Positions 12,843-24,963 are shown, counted from the first letter of the stretch. The stretch: DNA of 64,000 nt from Takakia lepidozioides (GCA_030704615.1 CM060733.1:36456001-36520000); one strand, 5' to 3'. Notes: generated by a model from the sequence alone, not told the origin. Made by a program: numbers and translations.

Positions 12843-13309
12843 AGTTTCCAAGGTATAGCATTGATGGTCTGTCCTGTCGAGACGCCCGTTACTCAGAACG
12901 ACGCCGCCTCTTGCGCTCAATTTCCCTCCATTTTCTTGATCCTTTCTCTGGTTTTCTATTGGCTGTATCCGCTGTGACTGGATTTTAGATTTTATCTTCT
13001 TTAGTGGACTTTCCCTGTTGGATAGTCCACTAGGATCACACATGTGACAAGAATTCGGCTTTTCTGTACTTGCCGTTCGTTCCGTTTCCCTTTTTCCGTA
13101 CTCATTAATGGGCCCGCCTTTCATCCCTTTTGACGGCCGTTCTTGTCCTCTTTCTTTTTGACACCTGTCCTTGCACTTCATTCTCGGCTGTGTGTCGCGC
13201 CCTGACCTCCACGTGTCTATTTTTAAAGTAATTTCCGTTTCTTCTTCCTTCAGCCATTTTCCTGAAGTTATTATGTGTCCACTTGTCACTGATTCTATGG
13301 ATCGTGTAA

Positions 13310-13690
13310 CTTTAGTAGGCTGTGTTGAGCTGTGACAGGCTGTGTCATACTGTGTTACGCTGTGATAGGCTGTGATGCACTGTGGTAAGCTGTGATAGGC
13401 TGTGACACGCTGTGGTAGGTTGTGATAGGCTGTGTTGCTCCGTGCTGGGCTGTGATAGGCTGTGTTGCGCCTTGCTGGGCTGTGATAGGCTGTGTCACGT
13501 CGTGATGGGCTGTGATAGGCTGTGTTGCGCCGTGCTGGGCTGTGATAGGCTGTGTCACGTCGTGATGGGCTGTGATAGGCTGTGTTGCGCCTTGTTGGGC
13601 TGTGATAGGCTGTGTCACGTCGTGATGGGCTGTGATAGGCTGTGCTTTGCCTTGATGGGCTGTGATAGGATGTGTCACGTTTGTTTTGCC
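13310..13690 (-). repeat. Coding minisatellite in the integrase tail
   Basis: On the plus strand, units such as GGGCTGTGATAGGCTGTG repeat with a period of about 30 and a higher-order period of about 60. On the minus strand they stay in frame with the integrase ORF and encode repeats of the type AYHSPSRRDTAYHSP. The DNA motif is close to the minisatellite of the LTRs. Confidence 0.8.
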
Positions 13691-16600
13691 CACCCTGGTC
13701 ATATATGCTGGGCCTAGCGACAAGTGTTCCATACTCCGTTCGTAACACTGGTGCAGCCCGTGACTGCTCTTGCGGTTCAACATGCAAATCATGCTGCAGG
13801 GGTTTGTCATGGATACCACTGTACCCCTTCAACTTATTTGCATTGACTCTTCCCAGCATTTCTTTGTTAATGGTTTGTAACATGGCGGTGTTGTTATCAT
13901 ACATCTTTTGTATGACATAAGGTCCTTTCCACGGTGATTTAAGCTTAGAAGCTTGAATCTTTCCTTTCTTCTGCAACCATAGAACCAAATCCCCCGTCTT
14001 AAAAGTCTTTAACTTGCCTTCATCAAACTGTTCCTTTCGCTTCATCTGAATTCTGGTCATATTATCAGCTGCATCAGCACGTACTTCTTCCACATGGTAT
14101 AATTCATGTTTCCTGACCTTGATGGAGTCTTGCAATTCCATTCTTTTTCCCCACTCCGTTCTCATGGTAGGTAACAGGAATTCCACTGGAAGTAAGGCTT
14201 CCATACCATAAACTAATTGGAATGGTGTATACTTAGTGGTGACTTTATATGAAGTCCTGTATGACCACAAAGCTGTCAGCAGCTTTGTATCCCAATCCGT
14301 TCTGTTTGCATTGACTATCTTAGCCAAGATAGTACATAGTATTTTGTTGGTAGCCTCTGCCTGCCCATTACCCTGTGGGTAATATGTTGTACTCTTTCTA
14401 TGCACAATCATAAACTCTTTAGTCAACAACTCAATGGTCTCATTCATGAAGTGACTTCCTTGATCACTGATAAATTCTAAGGGACAGCCAAATCGTGTAA
14501 GTATGTTTCGTACAGGAACCTTGCTGTGGACTTGGCTGTGTTGTCCCTCAAAGCTTTAGCTTCCACCCACTTTGTAGTATAATCAGTGGCTGTAATTATG
14601 TACCTGTTTCGTGTATTCTTGGATGGTGGGTTAATTGGTCCAACAAAGTCTAGTCCCCATTTCTGAAATGGTTCCGTAGGCATTGTAGGATGCAAGGCCA
14701 TCCTTCCAGATCTTGCAAAGGTCCTAGCCTCTGACATTCATCACACTTCTGACAATACTCGTGTACATCTTTGAACAAAGTAGGCCACCAGTATCCTGCG
14801 AGTAGTATCTTTCTACTGGTAGTCTCTTCTCCAAAATGACCTCCAGCCACTCCTTTATGAACTTCCGCCAAAACTTTATTTACTTCATGGTGGTACAAGC
14901 ATCGTTTTAGTACTCCATCAGGTCCTAACTTATACATTCTGCTTCCTACCATAGTATAAGGTAAAGCTTTGATAGCGATTCTCTTCCTCTGCTCCTTACC
15001 ATAACTAGGTGGGCACTGACCATGAGCAAGGTAGTATCTGATTGGCCACTGCCAATCTAACCATTCATCTGCACTTCCTTGCACCTCCATTACAAATAAA
15101 CTCGCATCAGGTAACTGATCGTCCACTCCTGTGGCGGCCTCTCCTGTTGTTAGTCGTGACAAATGATCTGCCACAAGATGCAAACGGCCAGGCTTGTAAA
15201 TAACCTCGAACTCAAACTCATGCAAGATTATTAACCATCTTGCTATTCTTCCGCTTATCAGAGGTTTGTTTACCAGGTATATCAGAGCCTGGTGATCCAC
15301 ATAGAACATAAACTTCTTGCCCAACAGGTAATGCCTGAATTTCTTCACTGCATAGATCATTGCCAATGCTTCTCTTTCCGTTGTACTATAGTTCCTCTCA
15401 GCACTGTTCATCAACCGGCTAGCATAGTACACAGGTGAATCTATATTCCCTGTAACATTCTGGGCTAACACCGCTCCCAACGCTTCTCCTGATGCATCGC
15501 AATGAACATGGAATACTACATGCCAGTGAGGGTTAATCAGTACAGGTGTAGTTGTTACTGACAGTGTAAGTTCCTCAAATGCCTGTTGACATTCGCTGTC
15601 CAGGCAAACACTGCATCTTTCTTCAGTAGTTTGCTCAATGGTGCTGCTATTTGTGCATACCTTTTGACAAATCTCCTGTAATAACTGGTTTGCCCAAGGA
15701 ATCTTCGTAGACTTTTAACATTCACTGGTGGTGGAGAGGCTTTAATGGACTCTGTCTTTCTGGGATCCACAAGGAGTCCCTTCTTACACACAATGTGTCC
15801 CAGAAGCACCCCTGAGTTCACACAGAAAGTACACTTCTCTGGATTCAGGCCCAGACCTCTCATCCTGCATCTGGCCAAGCATAACTCCAATTTATGCAAG
15901 TGCTCATTCTTAGAGCTGTACACACTGAAATCATCCAAGAACACCTGCATGAAATCATCCAGATACTCATGAAAAGATTCACTTATCACTCTCTGAAAGG
16001 TCGCTGGTGCATTACAAAGTCCAAAGGGCATGACTTTGTATGCATAAGCCCCCCAGTCTGTGATGAAAGCTGTTTTCCCTTGGTCTTCTTCTGCCACTTG
16101 CACTTGATTATAACCACTGAAGCCATCCATGAATGAGTACATCTCATGGCCTGCCACAGTGTCTAATACTGCTTCTGTGAATGGCAAAGGGAAAGGATCT
16201 TTCTTCGTACAAGCATTCAGCTTCTTATAGTTCACACATACTCTTAGTTTGCCATTCTTCTTGGGAACTATTACAATGGGTGACAACCAAGTTGTATACT
16301 CTATTGGGTATATAAACTTAGCCTCAGCCAACTTCTTTATCTCTTCTCCAACCTTCTGTGCGTAGTTGGGATTCATTCTATACCTCGCCTGCTTGATTGG
16401 TACTGACCCTGGTTCCAGTTCAATCTTATGCTGACAGACTTCAGGTGGTATCCCTTTTAGATCCTCATAGCTCCAAGCAAATACATCTCTGTATTTGATG
16501 AACAAGCTTTTAGCTTCTTCGAAGAATTCCGGCTCCAAATCAGCTCCTACTTTCACCATCCTCGGTTCCTCTTTAGTTCCCACATTTACTTCTCTCACCT

Positions 16601-18176
16601 GCTCATCAGCTGTGATTGTCCAACCAGTCACCACTTCATCCTGTAAGCTCACAGTGGCTGGTTCTTCTAGGATTTCTATTTCTCCTTCTCTTTCTTCATA
16701 GAAATGTGATGGGTAAATGCTGGTTTCTTCTTCAGTTGGTGTTGCTGTCACTACACCACAGCAGATACCTCTCAAACAACTTAGGCTTTCCAGCCGCATC
16801 TCTGCAACCTGCTCCCACTCTGGGTGTGCAGCAAATAGGGTAGCTTCCTGCTCCTCATCCAGTCCTCCTCTCCAGTCATACTCTCTGACTCCTCGAGGTC
16901 TTCTTGTAGCAGGTAATCTACTAGATTTCTTTGTGGTAATTTGTATCTCGTGTATCCCATTATGCACGGTTAGTAACTGAGAATTCCAGTCATGGAATAC
17001 CCTGGCCTGTTTCAGCCACGGACGTCCCAATAATAAGGAGTAAGCCTCCATGACTTCATCCATTTTTAATACAGTTACTGTGATCATAAAGATCATTTTC
17101 TGTATCTGTATCTTAACTCCTCTTATTAATCCCAATGGCTGTACACTTCTTTGATCTGCCATTGTTACTGTAAATGGGGCTGGTTTCATGTTACTTAGAC
17201 CAAGCTTCTTCCTTAATTGGTCTGTCATGATATTTACTCCAGAACCACCATCTATCAGTACATCAGTTAGTTCTGTGCTTCCAATTCTCAATTGGATTAC
17301 TGACATAGAATCATCAAAGTCCATGACTGGTTCTCGCCCTTCCGGCTTCACATTATAACTGGTCACCTTGCTGTTCAGGTCTGTGTTTCCTGTCTCTTGG
17401 GCAATTCGATTGATTGCTTGATACAGCCTGTGCCTACAATAAGGTGCCACAGCTAATAGCTGTCCAATGGTAATTTCTGCTTTGGTCTGACATATTACTG
17501 CAGCCAAAGTCTCTTCATTACTTTGCATGTCTGCATCTTCTTTTTTCCTTTCTTCCTCACTCCCTTCTTTTTCTCCATCCGAATCAGAGGAATCTGCCAC
17601 AGGAATATCAGTACTCTTTTGCATTTTCCTTATAGTATCTGCCACTTCCTTGTGCAGTTCCTTCTCATCTTTCCAAGTCTCTTCATCTTCAGGCATATCA
17701 TTGCCACTTCCAGTCTCATCTTCTTCCTCTTCTACTGGAGGTATTAGTTTGGCTTTACTTCTTGTTACTATCATTGTACTTACTTCTGGTACAACACATG
17801 GCCTAACCATGTGAGCTGCCACCACTGGGCCCTCATTCACAGGAGCTCTCATCTCATTCTGGTGTCTTATCCAGAATGAACAGGCTGCCTTGCGATGTCC
17901 TGGCTGATTACAATAGTAACATAGCTCTTCACCATTGGGTCCTCGCCCTTGGTCTGTTCTTGGATTATTTCTATAATCCTGATTCCCGGGCTGGTAATTC
18001 CCCTTTGGATTACCCTGATAGTTGCCTCTGGAATTTCCTTGGTAATTCCCTCTTGAATTACCTCTCCCTTCCATGCCATTGTTATAACCACCAGACCTAC
18101 CATAGTGGTCATGATCATTGTTTCTTCTTGGCTGGGGCTGCACCTGATACACCCTTACTTGCCTAGGTTCTCTTGG
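13691..18176 (-). pseudogene. Fam1 gag (end)-pol polyprotein: zinc knuckle, protease, RT, RNase H, integrase
   Basis: An open frame begins about 18162 and continues to 15555. It shows RG(N)YQGN repeats, one CCHC knuckle (CYYCNQPGHRKAAC), an acidic spacer, the protease site VLIDGGSGVNIM, then RT with PFGLCNAPATFQ and VFLDDFSVYS. A frameshift near 15580 precedes RNase H (YYASRLMNSAERNYSTTERE; PGRLHLVADHLSRL) and the integrase HHCC finger (HKGVAGGHFG ... CQKCDEC). Integrase Asp residues are in GLDFVGPI (about 14670) and FISDQGSHF; the Glu is in YYPQGNGQAEATN (about 14370). Further frame breaks lie near 14700 and 14460. The last frame runs on through the 13310-13690 repeat towards the downstream ORF without a stop. 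Confidence 0.88.
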
Positions 18177-18424
18177 GGGTTGCTATTCCATGAGCTCATG
18201 AGCGGTGAGCTCATGAGCTCATGAGCGGGCATGGCTCACCCATGAGCCGCAAAGTAACACACTTCGAATTTCGGCAGATTTTTTTCGGGCCCAAAACTAT
18301 AAAATAATCAAAAATCGAAGATTTCCGCGCTCATGCTGGAAGCACTCCGCTCATGAGTACCAGTGTACGCTCATGACTTGGAGCCCAGGCTCATGGACCG
18401 CTAGGCCAGGTCATAGAAAAACTG

Positions 18425-18925
18425 AATTCTGGGCAATAACGGCACCGAAATTATCCCAGAGGCAGAGACGCAAGCGGAATTAGGATCCGGGTTTGCAGAC
18501 TCCGAAAACGCAATGGCGACCTATAACCGTGGATAGTACTGTTGCAGAAGTGCATGATGGTTGGGTATAACGGCGCCGTAATTGGGCACAGGAAAAGAAA
18601 TAGCCGGCTGAAGGCTCGGGAGTGAAGCCAACAACGGTGAAAGTAATTGGGCTCCGCCAACCAAATACCCGGCTGCATCCTCCGGAGTGCAGGCGATAAC
18701 GGCGCCAAAATGGGCCCCGAAAATCAAATACTCGGTTGAAGCCACCGGAGTGCAGCCGATAACGGCGCCGAAATTGGGTCCGGAAACCAAATACCCGGCT
18801 GAAGGCTAGGGATTGCAACCAATAACGGCGCCGAAATTGACCTGCGGAAACAAAATTCTCGGCTGAAGCTTCCGCACTCCATCCAATAACAGTGCCAAAA
18901 TTGGGCTCCGGAGAGCAAATACCCG
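18425..18925. repeat. About 63-bp tandem repeats
   Basis: Six to seven diverged units contain GATAACGGCGCCGAAATTGGG, followed by an AAATACCCGGCTGAAG-type segment and a TCCGGAGTGCAGCC-type segment. The clearest units start near 18690, 18753, 18817 and 18880. The array lies just upstream of the ORF at 19024 and could be a subterminal or promoter-proximal repeat. Confidence 0.7.
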
Positions 18926-19023
18926 CCTTACGGTAAGGGAGGCCTTGCTCTCATTTTGCTCTTCACTCTTCTCTGTTGTGCCCATCTCCTCCCTGCTTTG
19001 AGTTCGTGCTATGTTGTGAGGCC

Positions 19024-19575
19024 ATGTCGTGCCCGAATCACATCTATCGACGCCAGACGGGAGTCATTTTCCCGAAAGCAGACGACATCATTGTTTTCCT
19101 GGATGTTTATAGGGACGATCCTCGACTTGTCCAGCTGAGAGCAATGGAGTTTCTTCCAGGATTGCACGATTCTCCTGGACCCCGGCTGGGGAGCAGGTGG
19201 TTCCTACGCATCATGGACCTGGACTTTCCGCATGAGTGGGAGCCGAACAGATCACGCACAGCGTTGCTGTATCGCTGGAATTGTTGCGAGTGGACGTATG
19301 ATGAGTGCATAGGTGAAAACTTTACGCGTGGACGGACTGGCTCGGAAAGTGGGGACATTCTCTTCAGTTATGAGGATGAGGAGGAGGGGAACACAGGGCC
19401 CACTGTGAAAATGTCCTTCTACCAAGGGGGCGCTATCGATAAACACGACATCCTCGTTAGTTTCAACTGGGCGACAGAAACCACTGACATTTTGTTCAAA
19501 TATAGGCACCCGGTCACTCAGGAGGTCTTTGAGAGGCCAGTTAGAGTTCCTTCTTCTTGGGCGAGGGGACCATAG
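19024..19575 (+). CDS. Hypothetical protein, 183 aa
   Basis: An uninterrupted frame from ATG at 19024 to TAG at 19575. The frame is open upstream to 18976 without another ATG. The product is acidic and rich in aromatic residues: MSCPNHIYRR at the start, FPHEWEPNRSRTALLYRW in the middle, a charged loop (SYEDEEEGN), then ILVSFNWATETTDILFKYRH near the end. There is no signal peptide, membrane segment or catalytic motif I recognise. It is the cleanest ORF in a window where almost everything else is broken. It lies between a TIR-like end and composite transposon copy 1, so it may be transposon cargo or a host-derived exon. Function unknown. Confidence 0.4.
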   Translation: MSCPNHIYRRQTGVIFPKADDIIVFLDVYRDDPRLVQLRAMEFLPGLHDSPGPRLGSRWFLRIMDLDFPHEWEPNRSRTALLYRWNCCEWTYDECIGENFTRGRTGSESGDILFSYEDEEEGNTGPTVKMSFYQGGAIDKHDILVSFNWATETTDILFKYRHPVTQEVFERPVRVPSSWARGP

Positions 19576-19721
19576 GTCTTGCATGCTAGAGTAGACATGT
19601 TTCGACTCGCCGACACTCATGGCACATAAATTTTCATTCAGAAATCAAGCAGCTTCCCTGTGCCATATGGGGAATATACATGCTTGGATAATCTTCTGTT
19701 CTGTTAGGTTTTTGCAATTCA

Positions 19722-19739
19722 CTGCCAGTATACTGGCAG
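19722..19739. repeat. Perfect 18-bp palindrome at the transposon junction
   Basis: CTGCCAGTATACTGGCAG is its own reverse complement and lies immediately left of the first base shared with transposon copy 2 (TAGCTACGGCGTGAGC). It may be an insertion target or a footprint. Confidence 0.6.
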
Positions 19740-19741
19740 CG

Positions 19742-19850
19742 TAGCTACGGCGTGAGCCCAGCCCCGTGAGCCTGGGAGCTGAGCTCACGTTCAAGCTTTG
19801 AAGCGTGAGCTGAGCTCACGCTTCAGGGAAGCGTGAGCGGCATGAATCTG
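19742..19850. repeat. Left terminal and subterminal repeat of composite transposon copy 1
   Basis: Begins TAGCTACGGCGTGAGCCCAG and contains several CGTGAGCT/AGCTCACG palindromic motifs. It is nearly identical to 42735-42843. The reversed right end of copy 2 (61780-61848) aligns with gaps through GCTA, TGAGCCCAG, CCGTGAGCC and CTCACG. Confidence 0.55.
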
Positions 19851-20169
19851 CTGGAGAAGCAGGTCCTATAGGCGAGGATTGCAGGAAGAGGGCCTATTAC
19901 CGTGGACAAAACAAAGGAGGCCACCATGCACCATGTCTGCAATGCGTGCCAAAAAAGAGGAATATGTAAACATGTCAGATTTGAGCTCAGAATGATTGAC
20001 ACAGTTTATTTCAATTCACAGAGAGACGCTTACAATGAATCGCAAGTGCATTTGCCCTCACAAGTGAACGAAATGTATATGTTTGTCATAAAATGAAAAG
20101 TCTTCACACGGCAACCTGGAAACCAGCATGGGAAGCGGGCATGGGTCGTATGTGTTCAAAGAGAAGTTG

Positions 20170-23100
20170 GCGGAGCTCTACGCGAGGTGTCCCGCTGCAG
20201 AAGGGTGATGACTTCTCCGTAGCCTAGTGTGGCTTGGTGAATGAATTGGTCTTCTTACCGTCGCAACACATAATTACAAGGTATATGTAATATTGATGCT
20301 TGCAGGGGACCCACTTCCCTCTCATGCCGAGAGCGCCCTCACGCATCGTTACAAAATCCGGACAAGTGCACGATGGGAAATTCCCAATGGTAACTTGATA
20401 TTCTTTGGCATGAAGAACTGAGCCAATTGACAGCACTGTGTAAATCCGTCCATACCCGGGGAAGGGACTTCGGTGATACGAGCCACCGTAGCCTGCAAAA
20501 TTCTAGCCGATTCCATCTTGCATTCGTGATCTGCACCCGAAGCAACACGGCGCACTGTTTTTCCATCTCTTTTTGTTGGGTGGGAGTTGGCACCGGGTGG
20601 AGGCATTGTCGGAGCATGTGGCACATCTGTGCCGACAGTGCATAAGGGCACCACCCGGGACCGTGCAAGACAAAACCCTCCCTCCTCCAGCATGCTTATC
20701 TCGGTTGAGGACAGCGATGTCCCAATTTGCACAGGCCAAATTGCGGGGGGAGGGGGCTTCATTATCACGGAAGGACGAACTGTTCCCTTCACGCATCGTG
20801 CCATATCGTCTGGGCAGAACCAAAACTTGTGCTCTTTTGACTCCCCACTATGATAAGGTCGGAACAACCCTGTGAATGTTGGAGCTGGAGTCCCCCTGGA
20901 GCCTTTGCATATTTTTGATTTGCATTTCTTGAAAGAGGGGGTCCGAATTGCCATGCAAGCCACTCTAGATCCTGGTGGGGTGCGTTCTATATGCCAGTCA
21001 CTATCAATGCAATCAGATTCCTGCACCATGGCCACCACCTCCTCCAATGGGATTTCCGCTGCTATGCTTGCATGTTCCGCACCTGCTCCACAGGAGGAGG
21101 ACCCACCTGGGAAGGGGCCGGCACAGGACTTAGTCTGCACTGGAGACACCTTTGGCACAGAGAAATTGACCCTGTCTGGCCTATGGGAATCTCCATCTGA
21201 CCCTGGAAGAGTGTTTAATTTCCTTTTGCATGATCCAAATCTTTCCTCGCCTTCCAAATGGGGGAGCCTGGATTGCAGAGGGGAACCTTCAGTGCACCTG
21301 TTTAGAGCTCTGGCCATCTTTGACGGGTCTCCGGACCTACTCGCAGCCCTTAGCATCAACAAAGTCGAATCGGGGCCCTTCCCTCCACCCCGTCCCATCA
21401 GAAAATTGCGGTACCTGGTTTGTTGTGTAAGTGCCCGCACCATGTCATCAGCAGTGGCCACATACAAGTCACGACCTGCTTTGGTAGACTGTTGCATCCA
21501 GGCGTTGTGAACAGTCTCTGCCAAATTACACGATGGCATGTCGGCCAAGTCCTCCAAGGACATGTCCTGCAGGAGGCATTGCATGGAAATGTGAGGAAGG
21601 AAAAGAAATGGTAGAGGTTATTCAAGTGACAATCGAACAACCCCAAATGAACAGGCACGATGCAAAGTGCAATTTGTGTTTAAGGAAAACTTGTGAGGCT
21701 TACCGTCGTCATGAAAGCTCCCCACTGTCTGTACCTGAAGTGCCAGAAAACCAACCAGTCCTCCAACTCCTTCAGGTGGATACCTGTAGCAGCACCAGCG
21801 GAGAACCACCAAGCCCGGATTGCCTGGTAAGTGCTCTCTGCTTCTCCCATTGAGGTGGCATTCTTGTACTTCAGACAGAGCCTTCTATGCTCCAACTGAA
21901 GGTCAGGGCGAATGCAGCGCTTTGTATGACGTGCCAGAGATTGACTCCAATGGAAGAGGCATGTGCGCTCCCTATTTTCCATGGGGACCTTAGGATCCCC
22001 AGAACCAAACACGCGCCGCACTGCATTGAAATTTGCCTGTGCACTATCAGCCATGAAGCCCGCAAAGTTTGTGTTCTGTATTCCATTGCGCTGCATGACG
22101 GTCAGGAGGGACTTCCACATGAGCATCTGGGATTCAGTGTCCTCCGACTGCATATCACAAATTGCTATGGAGAGCACACGCTGGTACGCCGGATCATACA
22201 CATGGCACGCCATGGTTGTCCAACCCTTCACCCGTTTGCAGTGATCAAACATTAACCAACATTTAGCCAAATCTCCTCCAGGTTGCATTCGGCGGACAAT
22301 GCTCACACCACTGCCTTGGCCCACAGCGGACATCTTGAACAAATACACTTTGGACGAGCCCTGGCCAGGGAACATACTGTTTTGAATGAATTCATAGCGA
22401 CTCCTCCGTTTGAGGTCCATAATGTTGTCCATGAATCCAGCAGTGCCTGTGCCCATTCTGAGTGCATTCACCTGGTTTCGAATATTGGGAGAGCTCAACA
22501 CGGAGAAATGGTCCATGACTGCCTCAAGGGAATCTGCATCCAGCATTGGCTGTGTCGAATCCCCTTCACCCAGTATGTGTTTTTCCAGGAATGCCTTGCT
22601 AGCTGCAAGCGCTATAGCAGAAGGTGTTGCAGAAGGGGCATTATGGAACTCTTGCTTCAGTAGATTTCTAGCGATGTCCACGCTATCCCTGCAACTCCCT
22701 TTGGACACAGGATTGCTCGTGTGCACCCATATGAATGCAGGCACGAGTCATTGTCTTGCATCGATGTGCCACCTGATACATACGAGCGTGGCAAACAGAA
22801 ACACAGGACGGGGAAAGTTTGCAGAACCTGCACACAAAAGTATTGGTATTGGGAGGTGCAAGCCCTGGGGTGAAAGGATTCAGGGGCACACCTTCCCACT
22901 CACTTTCGTTTGGCTGAGCGCTGTTTCTCAGCCGAGGGCAAGAAATATTCAGGCACTTGCAATGCCCAACGCAAACCGACCTCCGAAATTTCAAGCCAAT
23001 GTCGTTATGGATGTTCGAAGTTTTTGTCCTGCACCAAGGATGTCCGTCATGTTTCTTGTCCATGCCCTGCAGAAGCCCAGCCAGTCCACTGGAAGACGTG

Positions 23101-23723
23101 GGAGGGTTGAGCTCAAACAAGATGTCCCCATCAAACTGAGCTGGCACGTATTGAACACGTTGCACTGGAAGGGACTCCCAATCAACAAAACGTAGCTCGC
23201 TCTCTGCACCCAGGCACACCTGCGGGGCTTTCAATTTTGGAATGACACTGTTTCTCTCGCAATTCGTCATCATCCATAAGGGAGTTTGCACTGGCGGAGG
23301 AATCTCAGAAACATCCTCCGAGGACACGAGTCGAAAGAGTAACGAAGGTAGTGGATGTGCTCACCTCTTGTTTCACAGGAACTGTGCCCTTCTGTTGCAC
23401 GACCGATGCTGCAGTGCCAGGGTAACGACTGATCCTGCTGATTGTCTTCTCTCTTTTCCAAGGACACGGTATGTTCCTGGAAGGACTCTCCACTTCCTTC
23501 CACACTCGCCAACCAAGGGTTTCTCCAAGTGCCCAGAATCCAAATTCCCATCCTCGTCATACACCTCTTTCTGAACAAGCAGAGAACCCAACTCCAGCGG
23601 GAACACTGTAACCAGCTCATCCTCATGAACAACTGCATACCCATCGTCGTCTGCAGTGGCAGTCAGTGGAAGAGTACCTGCATTGGAATGGAATCGAGCG
23701 AGTGCATCTCGCTCCCTCGACAT
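20170..23723 (-). pseudogene. MULE-like transposase with C-terminal SWIM zinc finger, copy 1
   Basis: The likely start is MSRERDALARF at 23723, conserved in copy 2. From the N-terminus: an acidic domain (HEDELVTVFPLELGSLL), a Cys/His-rich zinc region (CVGHCKCLNISCP ... CRFCKLSPSCVSVCHARMY) and a DDE-like core. The core shows MFDHCKRVKGWTTMACHVYD, ADSAQANFNAVRRVFG and RTCLFHWSQSLARH, the pattern of MULE-type transposases. A long low-conservation linker follows, then the SWIM finger CTCPDFV ... WVPCKHQYY near 20300-20390. A short intron with GTAAGC donor follows MTTV (about 21695). Frames break near 23420, 23330, 22744, 20430 and 20255. MULE assignment rests on motif spacing, not on a search. 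Confidence 0.72.
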
Positions 23724-24580
23724 GTTTTCCAGCACTGAACGAAACTGCCGATGCAGAACGGAATCCCCGAACTGAGAGCCCGTAATTATCGAAAGTGGAA
23801 ATACCACCAGCAAACTGAGGTCAACAAGGGTAGCACCAACCCAAGGCTGCCGCGATGCATGCCAAGGATGTAGGGATGACGTGCACATTCACCTCCCACC
23901 AACCAGAAAAACGGTTTTGAAAGACCAGAGCCACAAGAAGCCGTACTGTTTTGGATGGAAAACAAACCCTGAAATTGACATGAAACCATCCATTATGAAA
24001 TGACGGCAACAACCCTGGAGAGCAGTAAACAGGAAGATCCGATTGTAATGAGATTGTGTTGCGCCAGAATAGCACAGAACAAACACCGACACTTCAAGAG
24101 ATACCTCGCACGAATGTGTGCAAACACATGGTCATATCCGACACAATCCTTTATATACCGAATGACCCCATGGGGACGGTCACGGCATAAAAAAAACCAC
24201 AGGCATGCAGCACAACACACGTGATGCATATGTGAAGCATAACAATTATTGCGAATCTGGAAGAACTGCTCGGAATTGAAAAAGCACTACATTTCTACGG
24301 CGCATTCGAATTTGAAAGAAGGCAAGGAGGCCGCCATGTATTGGCAGGCCGCGAAGCACATCTGACATATATCGCAAATGCATGCAACGATATTCTTTTT
24401 CTTCGGCGCTTTATTAGCTGGGTAATACAAAGACGACAAAAGGATGAATTCCGTTCGCACACAATATCAACACCCGCATCCAAATACGGTTGACAACGTC
24501 CATTTTTATTTTGTTACATGCGATACCAGCACTTGTTGCAAACGTCAAACTGAGAGCTCCAGGGGCATCGTGGGGAGCCC
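23724..24580. promoter_or_regulatory. Divergent promoter region between transposase and methyltransferase genes (copy 1)
   Basis: About 850 bases separate the transposase start (minus strand) from the first exon of the plus-strand gene. Copy 2 has the homologous interval at 46701-47590. I see no convincing TATA box or conserved operator by eye. Head-to-head placement in both copies suggests shared control. Confidence 0.4.
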
Positions 24581-24963
24581 TTGTTTCCAGCGAGGAGAAA
24601 GAGAAGGAAGTCATTATACTTCACGAGTTCTAGAAACAGGATAGAGCTAGATATAGATGAGGATGGAAAGAGTGGGGAAGAGGAAAGGAGGAAGAAGAGG
24701 GAATACAGGAATGTGGCGATGGAGGAGCAGGAATCTGGAGAAGAACAAAACAACCCACCATAGTTCCAGGAACAGGCGAGGAGGACACCTGCGTCTGAGG
24801 AGAGACAGACGACATGGAGGAAGATGTTGACACTGGCCTCACGAACGATCTGACCACGGGAAAGAGAAGGGGGAGAGGCTCACCTACATAGTCGGCGAAG
24901 AGAGCAGCCCCCAACGGAAAGCGTCCCCGGCACTGGGAGTCTTCTCGAGTAGCTACGCAAAAG
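24581..24963 (+). pseudogene. First exon of the ParB-methyltransferase gene, copy 1
   Basis: A charged reading frame (RIELDIDEDGKSGEEER, then MEEQESGEE) with later frame breaks ends in a basic stretch at a splice donor (GCAAAAG, then GTAAAA at 24964). Copy 2 gives the same exon as 53975-54274, ending TPKRKGSPAIGESSRAAKKK and GTACAA. The basic end looks like a nuclear localisation signal. The rest of the copy 1 gene would lie in the gap. The start codon is uncertain; no clear ATG is seen in a long open frame. Confidence 0.45.

Larger units (their letters stand above)
7999..18180 (-). mobile_element. Fam1 Ty3/gypsy element, copy B (most complete coding copy)
   Basis: From 18180 downward the minus strand encodes the gag zinc knuckle, protease, RT, RNase H, integrase, a repeat-encoded tail and the downstream coiled-coil ORF, and ends in a 3' LTR at 9040-7999. 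The 5' LTR and gag N-terminus are missing: at about 18180 the sequence switches to a TIR-like DNA transposon end. RT and integrase motifs (FLDDFSVYS, YYPQGNGQAEATNKIL) fit the plant Athila/Tat group of non-chromoviruses. Several frameshifts make it defective. Confidence 0.85.
18175..19741. mobile_element. TIR-like DNA transposon end with tandem repeats and one ORF
   Basis: At 18181 Fam1 copy B stops and TGCTATTCCATGAGCTCATG begins. This resembles the right end of the composite transposon at 61815-61838 read in reverse (TGCTATTCTATGAGCCCAGG). The first 60 bases are packed with GAGCTCATGAGC motifs. A 63-bp tandem array, a 183-codon ORF and a perfect 18-bp palindrome follow, after which the left end of composite transposon copy 1 begins at 19742. 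It may be a related transposon into which copy 1 inserted; a matching right end is not visible. Confidence 0.4.

Noticed and set aside
13412-13717. Cys/Leu-rich plus-strand frame (and similar ones in the LTR minisatellites at 2521-2703, 31248-31543 and 52552-52884)
   Set aside because: Products of reading the CTGTGA minisatellite in a stop-free frame; the repeat length varies between copies.
19902-20096. Short frame with CNACQKRGICKH, possible small zinc protein
   Set aside because: The homologous sequence in copy 2 (about 42918) does not keep the frame.
20872-21510. Plus-strand frame of 212 codons opposite the transposase
   Set aside because: Antisense to the transposase linker; it is not kept in full at the equivalent place in copy 2.
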